A DNA stretch of 8,723 nt, from NCBI GenBank assembly GCA_025360395.1, contig JANYCH010000390.1:1-8723 (forward strand), given 5' to 3'. The notes under the pieces were generated by a model. It saw only the letters and a program-made list of their open reading frames with translations, ran no database searches and was not told where the DNA came from. The position numbers and the translations under genes are program-made. This document shows, piece by piece, positions 1 to 6,219 of the stretch; the stretch's first letter is position 1, and each line of letters begins with the position of its first letter. Source of the DNA: Cytophagales bacterium. GTDB lineage: Bacteria; Bacteroidota; Bacteroidia; Cytophagales; UBA9547.

Positions 1-1
1 T

Positions 2-680
2 GCTTATTTAAGTTATGAGAGGACAATGACCAAAAAACTTTCAATCCAGATAGGTTTAAATTATATCCACGACAGAAATGTGCCATTTGCAGATAATTTT
101 AGACCGCTAAATGAAAATGAAAGCCCAATAATAGGTATGAAAATGAATGGTTGGGGGATTACACCTGAATTACGTCTTTATACTTCTACTAATAAAATCG
201 CACCTGGTGGATTTTATATTTCTCCTTATTTCAGATATACTCATTATTCATTCTGGAGAAGTGGTTATGAATACAGATACCAAGACATGTATGACGAGAA
301 CAGGCCTAAAACCAGTAATATAAACTTTAACGGAACTGCCGTATTTATTGGTGGAGGGATTATGATAGGCCATCAATGGATTGTTAGAAAGAATTTATCA
401 GTTGATTTCTGGATATTAGGTTTAGGTATTAGTTCAGGGAAATTTGAACTTAATGCCATGTCAAACAACATGGATTCTCGATATTTCCAGAAAGGAAACA
501 ATTTTTCTGATGAGATAACAGACAATATGAAAGCCCCTCAATTCGGTTGAAATTACCAGCGGGACCAATTATGTCAATGCCAGTTCGAGCCGTACACTTC
601 CATGCTTGAGAGGTTTAGGCCTCAATGTGGGATTTGCCTTTTTAATTCTAAATCGCAAGTTTCAGATTTTATTGCAATGA
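2..680 (+). pseudogene. DUF3575-like outer-membrane protein, 5'-truncated by the window edge and frameshifted
   Basis: The reading frame is open from the first bases, and the residues before the ATG at 26 (AYLSYERT) fit the protein, so that ATG is internal and the true start lies upstream. Segments such as NGWGITPELRLYTS and APGGFYISPYFRYTHY resemble the DUF3575 family of small outer-membrane beta-barrel proteins of Bacteroidota (family knowledge). The frame ends in a TGA at 548-550, but a continuation in the next frame (from about 546 to the stop at 678-680) reads VEITSGTNYVNASSS and then LRGLGLNVGFAF, the expected C-terminus. The shift must lie between 516, where the second frame has a stop, and 550. 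The CCCC run at 534-537 is the likeliest site; one base fewer gives KALNSVEITSG. One T fewer in the run 639-643 would give a natural end at GFAF. It is either a decaying gene or a case of homopolymer sequencing error. The function is unknown beyond an outer-membrane location. Confidence 0.72.
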
Positions 681-684
681 TTAA

Positions 685-703
685 GTTCCGATCTTCGGAC
701 TAA
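685..703 (+). other. small hairpin just before the Ada-like start
   Basis: TCCGA (687-691) and TCGGA (695-699) form a short stem around TCT. With bulges, the flanking TTAAG and CTAA could extend it. It lies between the upstream gene's last stop and the non-ATG start of the methyltransferase, and contains the only GGA that could act as a weak ribosome site. It may reduce translation, but no T-tract follows, so a terminator is unlikely. Confidence 0.3.
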
Positions 704-705
704 AA

Positions 706-1563
706 TTGCAAGTGAACAACCTGGCACATAAACATTATCAAATAATTGCTGAAGCACTTGATTTTATCAAGTCAAATTTCAAAGAGCAGCCCAGCCTGGA
801 AGTCCTTGCCGAAAAAGCGAACCTTAGTCCATTTCATTTTCAAAAAGTGTTCAGTGAATGGGCTGGGACAAGCCCGAAAAAGTTCCTGCAGTTCACAAGT
901 TTAGAATATGCCAAAAGATTATTAAGGGATCATCAGGCAACTCTCTTTGAAACAGCCATAGAAACTGGTCTATCCGGAACAAGTAGGTTACATGATCTTT
1001 TTATTACAATCGAAGGAATGTCTCCGGCAGAGTACAAAAATGGCGGGATAAACCTTTCTATAAATTATAGTTTTGCTCAAACAATATTTGGCAATATTAT
1101 AATTGCTTCGACAAGTAAAGGCATATGTTACCTGGCTTTTTATGAAGATCCCGCTACTGCCATAAGTTTATTGCAGTTTAATTTCCCGAATTCTTCCCTG
1201 ATCTTACAAGAAGATGAACTTCATAAGAATGCTTTGAGAATTTTACAAGGTGGTGTACAAAATAATCTGGGTCAAATAAAGCTCCATCTAAAAGGAACAG
1301 ATTTTCAACTTAAGGTTTGGGAAGCACTTTTGAAAATTCCTTCAGGGAAGCTTAAGACTTACGGAGCAATTGCTGAAAGCACTGAAAGTCCAGGTGCCTC
1401 AAGAGCCGTTGGAACCGCAATAAGCAAAAACCCTGTCGCTTTCCTTATCCCATGTCACAGGGTAATACAAAGTTCAGGGGTTATCGGCGGTTATATGTGG
1501 GGCAATACAAGGAAAATGGCCATGATAGGTTGGGAAGCTGCCAAATTAGGTTTTGATTATTAA
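706..1563 (+). CDS. AraC-HTH / methylated-DNA-protein-cysteine methyltransferase fusion (Ada-like)
   Basis: This suicide DNA-repair protein transfers the alkyl group from O6-alkylguanine to its own cysteine, and it carries a DNA-binding AraC module. Residues about 12-112 hold two helix-turn-helix units (LAEKANLSPFHFQKVF, and the second ending in EGMSPAEY). Residues about 118-195 match the methyltransferase N-terminal domain. Residues about 198-282 are the catalytic domain, with ASRAVGTA (arginine finger) and PCHRV, nucleophile Cys250. The Cys-rich N-terminal zinc domain of E. coli Ada, which repairs phosphotriesters and switches on transcription, is absent, so regulation must differ. This HTH-Ogt layout is common in Bacteroidota. 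No in-frame ATG exists between the stop at 682-684 and the HTH. TTG at 706 gives 285 aa; GTG at 712 (start MNNLAHKHY) is equally plausible. It is a single gene with no obvious partner. Confidence 0.9.
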   Translation: MQVNNLAHKHYQIIAEALDFIKSNFKEQPSLEVLAEKANLSPFHFQKVFSEWAGTSPKKFLQFTSLEYAKRLLRDHQATLFETAIETGLSGTSRLHDLFITIEGMSPAEYKNGGINLSINYSFAQTIFGNIIIASTSKGICYLAFYEDPATAISLLQFNFPNSSLILQEDELHKNALRILQGGVQNNLGQIKLHLKGTDFQLKVWEALLKIPSGKLKTYGAIAESTESPGASRAVGTAISKNPVAFLIPCHRVIQSSGVIGGYMWGNTRKMAMIGWEAAKLGFDY

Positions 1564-1700
1564 TTCTTCTTTTGAATTTAGCCAAAAATAGGACGGAATA
1601 AGATTTTTTATTTTTGCTAATGATTCCGCTGTTTAGGATGTTCCGAATAAGCCCGGTCTGCCTTATTAAAAGTGTACGAACAACTGCTAAATGCCCACTG

Positions 1701-1729
1701 GTTTAAGTGTTCAGAAGGGCCACTTAAAC
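1701..1729. repeat. perfect 9-bp inverted repeat, 11-base spacer
   Basis: GTTTAAGTG at 1701-1709 is exactly complementary to CACTTAAAC at 1721-1729. The spacer holds the stop codon of the minus-strand remnant. There is no T-tract on either side, so a terminator is not favoured. A regulator or recombinase site, or simply a 3'-end hairpin of the former gene, are possible. Confidence 0.5.
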
Positions 1730-1842
1730 GCATCGATCTGAAGCTTTAGGTTTGGTCCTTTGTCCAAACTCTTGCGTAACCAATCTTCATCAATATAATT
1801 TTTAACCTTGTCATTGTAAACTATATAAGTAGACTTAGTTAT
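1711..1842 (-). pseudogene. C-terminal remnant of an unidentified gene
   Basis: The minus strand is open for 43 codons between stops at 1843-1845 and 1711-1713, and no ATG start is evident. The translation (including YIVYNDKVKNYIDEDWL and KLQIDAFKWPF at the end) has a protein-like mix of charged, aromatic and hydrophobic residues, unlike a random AT-rich frame. I do not recognise the family. It could be the tail of a gene whose 5' part was deleted, or a chance ORF. Confidence 0.28.
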
Positions 1843-1970
1843 TCATACCCCAAACTATCATTAGGATAAGTATTTGTCAGAAATGAAATGGAAAAATAAA
1901 GTCTGTTTATACGATCATTAAAATTAATTATATTCCTCTTTAAGCATTCATTGTATTGTATGACCTTTGT

Positions 1971-2007
1971 AAATTCTAAATTTCTTCAAAATCGAAACTG
2001 ACCTTTA
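1971..2007 (+). promoter_or_regulatory. predicted response-regulator box and -7 element of the PepSY-like gene
   Basis: TTCTAA (1974-1979) and TTCAAA (1985-1990) form a direct repeat with an 11-base period, the spacing used by OmpR/PhoB-family regulators. Nine bases further lies GACCTTTA (2000-2007), a plausible -7 element (consensus TAnnTTTG). No -33 TTTG sits at the right distance, as expected for an activator-dependent promoter. The same arrangement precedes the barrel gene (4473-4509), with 28 of 36 bases identical from 1971 to 2006. A second candidate -7, GACCTTTG at 1962-1969, would make the box a repressor site instead. Confidence 0.6.
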
Positions 2008-2027
2008 TCAAAATTAACAATTAGCAC

Positions 2028-2456
2028 ATGAAAAAGATAGCGTTCATATTAGTAATGGGTGTAGGTACAACTACCACCTTTGCACAAAAAATACAAAAAT
2101 CTGCTGTGCCTGAAGCGGTGAAATCTTCGATGCAAAAACAATTTCCAATCGCCAAAGAAGTAAAGTGGGACAAAGAAGGCAGCAACTTTGAGGCCAGCTT
2201 TGACCTGAACGAAAAGGACCAGTCCGTCTTATTTGATCCTCAGGGAAATATTCAGGAAACTGAAATGGAAATCGAGAAGAAGGAACTACCTATTGGGATT
2301 CTGGATTATGTGAAACTACATTACAAAGGAAAAGAAGCGAAAGAAGTTGCAAGAATCACTGATGCTCAAGGATCTGTTACTTTCGAAGTTGAGGTAGGTG
2401 GAAAGGATGTTATATTTGATTCTAACGGTAAATTTTTAAAAGAATCAAAAGAATAA
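2028..2456 (+). CDS. PepSY-like periplasmic protein (DUF2874 type)
   Basis: This is a secreted 142-aa protein. Residues 1-20 (ending TTTTFAQ) are a signal peptide, probably cut after Ala19. The mature part holds two PepSY-like repeats, about 28-75 (VKSSMQKQFP..VKW..FDPQGNI) and about 91-137 (ILDYVKLHYKGKEAKEVARI..FDSNGKF). Each has an N-terminal helix followed by strands ending in an F-D-x-x-G turn. Proteins of this kind are periplasmic, often sit beside two-component systems in Bacteroidota, and their biochemical role is not settled. Here it directly precedes a regulator/kinase pair and carries the predicted regulator box upstream, so it is probably a target and possibly a modulator of the sensor's periplasmic domain (inference). 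The ATG at 2028 is fixed by the signal peptide. No clear Shine-Dalgarno sequence is seen. It is followed immediately by a strong terminator. Confidence 0.88.
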   Translation: MKKIAFILVMGVGTTTTFAQKIQKSAVPEAVKSSMQKQFPIAKEVKWDKEGSNFEASFDLNEKDQSVLFDPQGNIQETEMEIEKKELPIGILDYVKLHYKGKEAKEVARITDAQGSVTFEVEVGGKDVIFDSNGKFLKESKE

Positions 2457-2461
2457 TTTTT

Positions 2462-2498
2462 AAACCCGGCACGTTTCGAAACTTGCCGGGTTTTATTT
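2462..2498 (+). terminator. strong intrinsic terminator after the PepSY-like gene
   Basis: A 10-bp stem, AAACCCGGCA (2462-2471) with TGCCGGGTTT (2484-2493), continues after one mismatch into GTTTCGAAAC, then runs into TTTTATTT (2491-2498). It starts 5 bases after the stop of the PepSY-like gene. It separates this gene from the regulator/kinase pair, which begins only 35 bases beyond, so it may act as an attenuator lowering read-through into them. Confidence 0.9.
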
Positions 2499-2518
2499 CT
2501 TATTATTCCAAAGGTTAT

Positions 2519-2530
2519 CCAATCGATTGG
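2519..2530. promoter_or_regulatory. 12-bp perfect palindrome next to the regulator start
   Basis: CCAATCGATTGG is self-complementary and ends 3 bases before the ATG at 2534, where a ribosome binding site would lie. It could be a protein-binding site or limit translation initiation. No Shine-Dalgarno sequence is present at this start. Confidence 0.35.
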
Positions 2531-2533
2531 TTT

Positions 2534-3208
2534 ATGAAAATCCTCATTATTGAAGATGAAAAAGAACTGGCTTTCAGTATTTCGGAATATCTGAAAACTG
2601 AGAATTACAGGTGTGAATTTGCGTTTACTTTCGCAGAAGCTTTTTCTAAAATTACTACCTATGAATATGATTGCATCCTTCTTGATTTGATGTTGCCCGG
2701 AGGAGATGGATTAAAAATCCTTCATGAATTAAAACAAAACAGCAGACAGGAAGGCGTTATAATTATATCAGCCAAAGATTCACTCCAGGATAAAATAGAT
2801 GGTCTTCAGATTGGTGCTGATGATTATTTGCCTAAACCTTTTCACCTTTCAGAACTTAGTGCAAGGATTCATTCTGTGATCCGGAGAAAACAATTTGGAA
2901 ATACTAACAAGATCCAAGTCAACGAATTGCAGATTGATCTTTTGTCGAAGATTGCCAGTATTGGGACTGTGACAATTCCGTTGACCAAAAAGGAATTTGA
3001 ATTGCTTCTTTACTTCATCGGGAACAAAAACAGGGTAATTTCAAGAAGTGTTTTGGCTGAGCATCTGTCAGGAGACATGGCAGACATGTTGGATAATCAT
3101 GATTTTGTATATGCCCATGTTAAAAATCTTAAAAAGAAACTTTCAGAGGGAGGAAGTGAAGAGTACATCAAAACAGTTTACGGCCTTGGTTACCGCTGGG
3201 AATCATGA
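2534..3208 (+). CDS. OmpR/PhoB-family response regulator
   Basis: This DNA-binding response regulator is the partner of the overlapping kinase. The 224-aa protein from ATG 2534 begins MKILIIEDE, the standard receiver start. The frame is open further back to a TTG inside the terminator, but that extension has no receiver residues and is rejected. The receiver spans about 1-117: acidic residues Asp8/Glu9, phospho-acceptor Asp51 in LLDLMLPGGDG, Ser79 and Lys101 in LPKPF. The winged-helix domain spans about 126-222, ending in IKTVYGLGYRW, the usual recognition/wing signature. The stop overlaps the kinase start by ATGA, indicating translational coupling. Its likely binding sites are the two TTCWAA direct-repeat boxes upstream of the PepSY-like and barrel genes (inference from the 11-base spacing). 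Confidence 0.94.
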   Translation: MKILIIEDEKELAFSISEYLKTENYRCEFAFTFAEAFSKITTYEYDCILLDLMLPGGDGLKILHELKQNSRQEGVIIISAKDSLQDKIDGLQIGADDYLPKPFHLSELSARIHSVIRRKQFGNTNKIQVNELQIDLLSKIASIGTVTIPLTKKEFELLLYFIGNKNRVISRSVLAEHLSGDMADMLDNHDFVYAHVKNLKKKLSEGGSEEYIKTVYGLGYRWES

Positions 3209-4473
3209 ATAAGCTAATCAATAAAACATTATTCTATTTTATATCTATAGCAATTTTGTTGTTGGTAATCAGCGCTCCATTGTTCTATTATATGATGGAG
3301 AGGCTTTATCTGGAAGATGTAAATGAATCTATCCTTATAAGAAAGGATGAGTTTAAACTGAACCATTTACCAACACTTACTTTTAACGACATAGCAAATT
3401 TTAATAGGTTTAACAGAGATGTTCAGATTTTAGGTGATACCATATCCCCAATCCAGGACCAAATCAGCCTGCAATACTTTTGGGACAAGGTTCCAAACGA
3501 GAGTGAACCTTATCAGGTTCTTTACACACGCATTTATATTCAAAATGAACATTACTGGCTGATGGTCCGGATGAATTTAGTCGAGTCTGAGGACCTGATT
3601 AAAACTCTTACCGGTTTATACCTTACCATATTATTTATTCTGTTAGTGGTCCTTTTTCTTATTATCAGTGTTGTATCTAAAAAATTGTGGAGCCCATTTT
3701 ATGATACCCTTGAGAAAATAGACGATTTTAACCTGGAACAATCTTTATTCCCTCAGTTTTCTAAAACTAAAACCGAAGAATTTAAACAATTGAATTCTGG
3801 CCTGGAGAAGCTGATCAAACAAAATCTAGATGCCTATAAAACACAAAAAGAATTTACTGAGAATGCATCTCATGAACTGCAAACCCCGCTAGCTGTTTTT
3901 CGTTCTAAACTGGATGTTTTACTTCAGGAGCCTGGGTTAACGGAAAATCAGGCCACCATAATTTCATCACTTTACGATGCGTGTTCCCGGCTGGCAAGGA
4001 TTAATAAGAACCTTTTGCTCCTTTCAAAAATTGAAAACCAATATTTTACAGAAAAAACAGAGGTCAATGTTGTAAAGCTGCTTCAAGAATCAATCCCTTA
4101 CTTTAACGAACAAGCGCAAGCTAAAAATTTAAAAATCGTTCCAGATATAGCTCATTCAGAACTGGTTATTTTGGCAAATAAGGGCCTGATAGAGATCCTT
4201 ATAAACAATCTTCTATTGAATGCTATCCGCCATAACTATCAAAATGGGAAGGTTCAAATCGAGATAAAGCTAAACCAACTAATAATTTCCAATACAGGCA
4301 GTCCGGATCCCCTTGACCTGAATAAGTTGTTCAAAAGGTTTTCCAAAACCTCAGAGAACGCCCATAGCAGCGGTTTGGGACTGGCTATCATCTATGAAAT
4401 ATGTGAAATGCATGGATGGAAGGTCAACTACCAGTTTTTAGACAGAAGCCATACTTTTTCAGTAACCTTCTGA
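3205..4473 (+). CDS. membrane sensor histidine kinase
   Basis: This is the sensor partner of the preceding regulator. Of its 422 residues, transmembrane helix 1 spans about 9-29, a roughly 100-residue periplasmic domain of no recognised family about 30-131, and transmembrane helix 2 about 133-157. A linker (about 158-215) without a clear HAMP signature follows, then the dimerisation/phospho-acceptor domain with His223 in ENASHELQTPLA. The ATPase domain has the N-box Asn339 (INNLLLNAIRHN), a G1-like SNTG at 362-365 in place of the usual DxG, an F-box (LFKRFSK, 375-381) and G2 SGLGLAI (389-395). All features of an active kinase are present. It starts inside the regulator's stop (ATGA overlap), so the two are one operon. 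The periplasmic domain could sense the PepSY-like protein or an envelope signal (inference). The next regulator box begins at its stop codon. Confidence 0.93.
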   Translation: MNKLINKTLFYFISIAILLLVISAPLFYYMMERLYLEDVNESILIRKDEFKLNHLPTLTFNDIANFNRFNRDVQILGDTISPIQDQISLQYFWDKVPNESEPYQVLYTRIYIQNEHYWLMVRMNLVESEDLIKTLTGLYLTILFILLVVLFLIISVVSKKLWSPFYDTLEKIDDFNLEQSLFPQFSKTKTEEFKQLNSGLEKLIKQNLDAYKTQKEFTENASHELQTPLAVFRSKLDVLLQEPGLTENQATIISSLYDACSRLARINKNLLLLSKIENQYFTEKTEVNVVKLLQESIPYFNEQAQAKNLKIVPDIAHSELVILANKGLIEILINNLLLNAIRHNYQNGKVQIEIKLNQLIISNTGSPDPLDLNKLFKRFSKTSENAHSSGLGLAIIYEICEMHGWKVNYQFLDRSHTFSVTF

Positions 4474-4509
4474 AATTCAAAGTTTCTTCTAAATCTACCT
4501 TCACCTTTG
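4473..4509 (+). promoter_or_regulatory. predicted response-regulator box and -7 element of the barrel gene
   Basis: TTCAAA (4476-4481) and TTCTAA (4487-4492) form a direct repeat with an 11-base period. Nine bases on lies CACCTTTG (4502-4509), one mismatch from the -7 consensus TAnnTTTG. Sequence and spacing match the box before the PepSY-like gene (1971-2007), aligned without gaps. No -33 TTTG is present, which fits activation by the regulator bound next to the polymerase. The predicted leader to the ATG at 4567 is about 50 bases. Confidence 0.6.
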
Positions 4510-4566
4510 ATTGAATCTTAAACAAGCACTTTCAGCAGACTGAATAATTAAAATACTTATGTTCAT

Positions 4567-5916
4567 ATGATTAACTTTAAAACATTTACTTACCTAGTGT
4601 TTATGGCTTTGCCTTTAACTTTAGCCGCACAAACTGACAATATTCCTATGCCTGAACAAGATAAGCTGCCTTTCGCAATTGCGAATGAAAAAAAGCTTTC
4701 TGGGGAAGATCTTGCAAATAAGAAGGAAGGTATTTATTTAACTGGTGCACCAGACATAAGTTCTGATCCAGTCAATGGTTTTGGTTATGGGGCAGAAGGG
4801 TCAATATATTTTAATGGCAAAAGAAGTGATCCATTTTTTGCCTATACCCCATACCGCAAAAGGTTAGATGTAGTTTTATTTAACACGACTAAATCCCAAA
4901 GAGAACTAATGCTGAAATTAGATATTCCCTACATCTTCAATTCAAAATGGAGATTAAGGGTAGAGGCTGGCTATGAATCAAATCCCAATCTTTTATACTT
5001 TGGAAATACCGAACAAACTTTAAATAGGCTTCAATATTTTCAAAATGGCGACTCCTCCCATGCTATACAAAATGATTTAAAGTATAAAGATTATGAAGGC
5101 TCTCTCACAGGAATTAATGAAAATCATAACCGTTATACCAAAGAAGAATATATTTTCAATATTAGTGCTGAACATTCATTTTGGGACAGTAAACTTCGAT
5201 TACTTGGTGGTTTTGAACTTGCAGATTTTACAATTACGCCGTTTTCGGGTAATTCACTGCTGAAAAATGATGCCAATGCAAACAAAATAATTGGAGTAGG
5301 ACATGGGCTTATTAGCATCTTGCAAGCAGGAGTTGTGTACGATACCAGGGACCTTGAACCTGATCCCGGAAAAGGGATATTTGCAGAAATTACTGATGAG
5401 TTCTCTTCACAGGCCATAGGCTCTAAGTTTAATTTCAATAAAATCTTTGGACAAGTTAAGGTGTATCAGAAACTGTTTCCAGGACTTTTTAAAAAGGTTG
5501 TGTTTGCAGCCCGGATGGGAATGGGATATACAGGAGGAGATGCTCCTTTCTTTGAATACCAGGATGAATGGAGTTCCGAAGGAAGTATAGAAGGATTAGG
5601 TGGAGCACATACACTTAGAGGGTATAAACAAAGCCGATTTCTCGCAAGGGTAATGAATTTTGGAAATGCTGAATTGCGTTGTCGTTTTGCACAAACAACT
5701 ATCTTTAAACAACATTTAGCCTTTAGTGCTGTTCCTTTTTTTGATTTTGGAGGTGTATGGGACAGTGTTGATAGATTGGATCATTGGAATAATTACCGAT
5801 CTTCTGAAGGATTAGGATTGAGGGTAGCATGGAATGTAAACACCATACTTCGGTTTGATTACGCTGTTTCAAAAGAGGATGGACAGTTCTTTTTTAACTT
5901 TGGCCATGCTTTTTAA
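4567..5916 (+). CDS. Omp85/BamA-type outer-membrane beta-barrel protein without POTRA domains
   Basis: This 449-aa protein has a signal peptide (about 1-21, cut near LAAQ) and is predicted to be an outer-membrane barrel. After a short periplasmic stretch (about 22-55) come alternating beta strands to the C-terminus. Diagnostic points are VVYDTRDLEPDPGKG (256-270), typical of bacterial surface antigen/Omp85 barrels, and GAHTLRGY (346-353), matching the conserved L6-loop RGF/Y motif. FFDFGGVWD (391-399) and a terminal phenylalanine complete the picture. No POTRA repeats precede the barrel and the protein is about half the length of BamA. A role in core outer-membrane protein assembly is therefore unlikely; transport or lipid/protein export is possible. 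It has its own predicted regulator-dependent promoter and lies directly after the kinase, so it is probably the main effector of the two-component system (inference). Confidence 0.87.
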   Translation: MINFKTFTYLVFMALPLTLAAQTDNIPMPEQDKLPFAIANEKKLSGEDLANKKEGIYLTGAPDISSDPVNGFGYGAEGSIYFNGKRSDPFFAYTPYRKRLDVVLFNTTKSQRELMLKLDIPYIFNSKWRLRVEAGYESNPNLLYFGNTEQTLNRLQYFQNGDSSHAIQNDLKYKDYEGSLTGINENHNRYTKEEYIFNISAEHSFWDSKLRLLGGFELADFTITPFSGNSLLKNDANANKIIGVGHGLISILQAGVVYDTRDLEPDPGKGIFAEITDEFSSQAIGSKFNFNKIFGQVKVYQKLFPGLFKKVVFAARMGMGYTGGDAPFFEYQDEWSSEGSIEGLGGAHTLRGYKQSRFLARVMNFGNAELRCRFAQTTIFKQHLAFSAVPFFDFGGVWDSVDRLDHWNNYRSSEGLGLRVAWNVNTILRFDYAVSKEDGQFFFNFGHAF

Positions 5917-5934
5917 ACCTTTAAATCTAATATT

Positions 5935-6018
5935 ATGTGGTGGACATACGCTTTACTTTCTGCAACTTTTGCTGCCTTAACGGCCATTTTTGCAAAAATT
6001 GGAATTAAAGATGTTTAG
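5935..6018 (+). pseudogene. truncated EamA/DMT-family transporter, N-terminal stub
   Basis: From ATG 5935 the frame reads MWWTYALLSATFAALTAIFA and then KIGIKDV before a TAG at 6016-6018, 27 residues in all. This is the first transmembrane helix and following basic segment of the small (about 140 aa) EamA-family transporters, which normally continue with further helices. The sequence after 6018 does not resume the family in any frame on this strand. It starts 18 bases after the barrel gene's stop and was probably co-transcribed with it. The abrupt end marks a deletion or insertion boundary between the conserved module on the left and accessory genes on the right. Confidence 0.68.
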
Positions 6019-6102
6019 AATTACCCAGATAGATTTTAATCCTATTCCAAGTTAACTACTGACATAAAATACGAATAAAAATAGGTGAGACTATTTATTC
6101 TC

Positions 6103-6219
6103 ATGAAAGATATAAATGAAAGTATTTTGTGGCTAAAGGAATTTTTTGACAAGTCAGGTATTAAGTATACAATGACAATCAATGAAAAAAATGAGATTGT
6201 GATTAGTCCAAGACAATAA
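6103..6219 (+). CDS. small hypothetical protein, 38 aa
   Basis: An ATG at 6103, preceded by a purine-rich AGGTGAG (6083-6089), opens a 38-codon frame. It encodes a helix with acidic and hydrophobic residues (MKDINESILWLKEFFDKSG) followed by a likely beta hairpin (IKYTMTINEKNEIVISPRQ). I do not recognise the family. Its end overlaps the end of the opposing 79-aa gene by 17 bases. The two C-termini look loosely alike (E-x-x-D-x-S-x-[LI]-x-[FY]-T), which could mean a shared origin or chance. It may be a real small gene or a leftover fragment. Confidence 0.35.
   Translation: MKDINESILWLKEFFDKSGIKYTMTINEKNEIVISPRQ

Larger units (their letters stand above)
1564..2027. other. 464-base intergenic region with inverted repeats
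   Basis: There is no intact gene here. Contents visible: a weak AATTC/GAATT stem just after the methyltransferase stop (1562-1578); CGGAAT/ATTCCG (1594-1599, 1623-1628); AATAAG/CTTATT (1646-1651, 1662-1667); a perfect 9-bp repeat (1701-1729); a 43-codon minus-strand remnant (1711-1842); and the promoter and regulator box of the PepSY-like gene at its right end. The density of short repeats plus an ORF tail suggests remains of a lost gene or element. No terminal repeats of a recognisable insertion sequence were found. Confidence 0.5.

Noticed and set aside
1594..1729. Insertion-sequence remnant with terminal repeats
   Set aside because: The inverted repeats are short, differ from each other and flank no transposase-like sequence; only a generic remnant can be claimed.
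2483..2533. Upstream TTG extension of the response regulator
   Set aside because: The extra 17 codons run through the terminator stem and precede the canonical MKILIIEDE receiver start at 2534.
5133..5438. 101-codon minus-strand ORF inside the barrel gene
   Set aside because: It lies fully within a clearly recognised Omp85-type gene on the other strand and its translation (Ser/Pro-rich, no motif) looks like an antisense shadow.
4567..5916. Calling the barrel BamA or TamA
   Set aside because: POTRA domains are absent and the length is about half of BamA; only the barrel superfamily can be supported.
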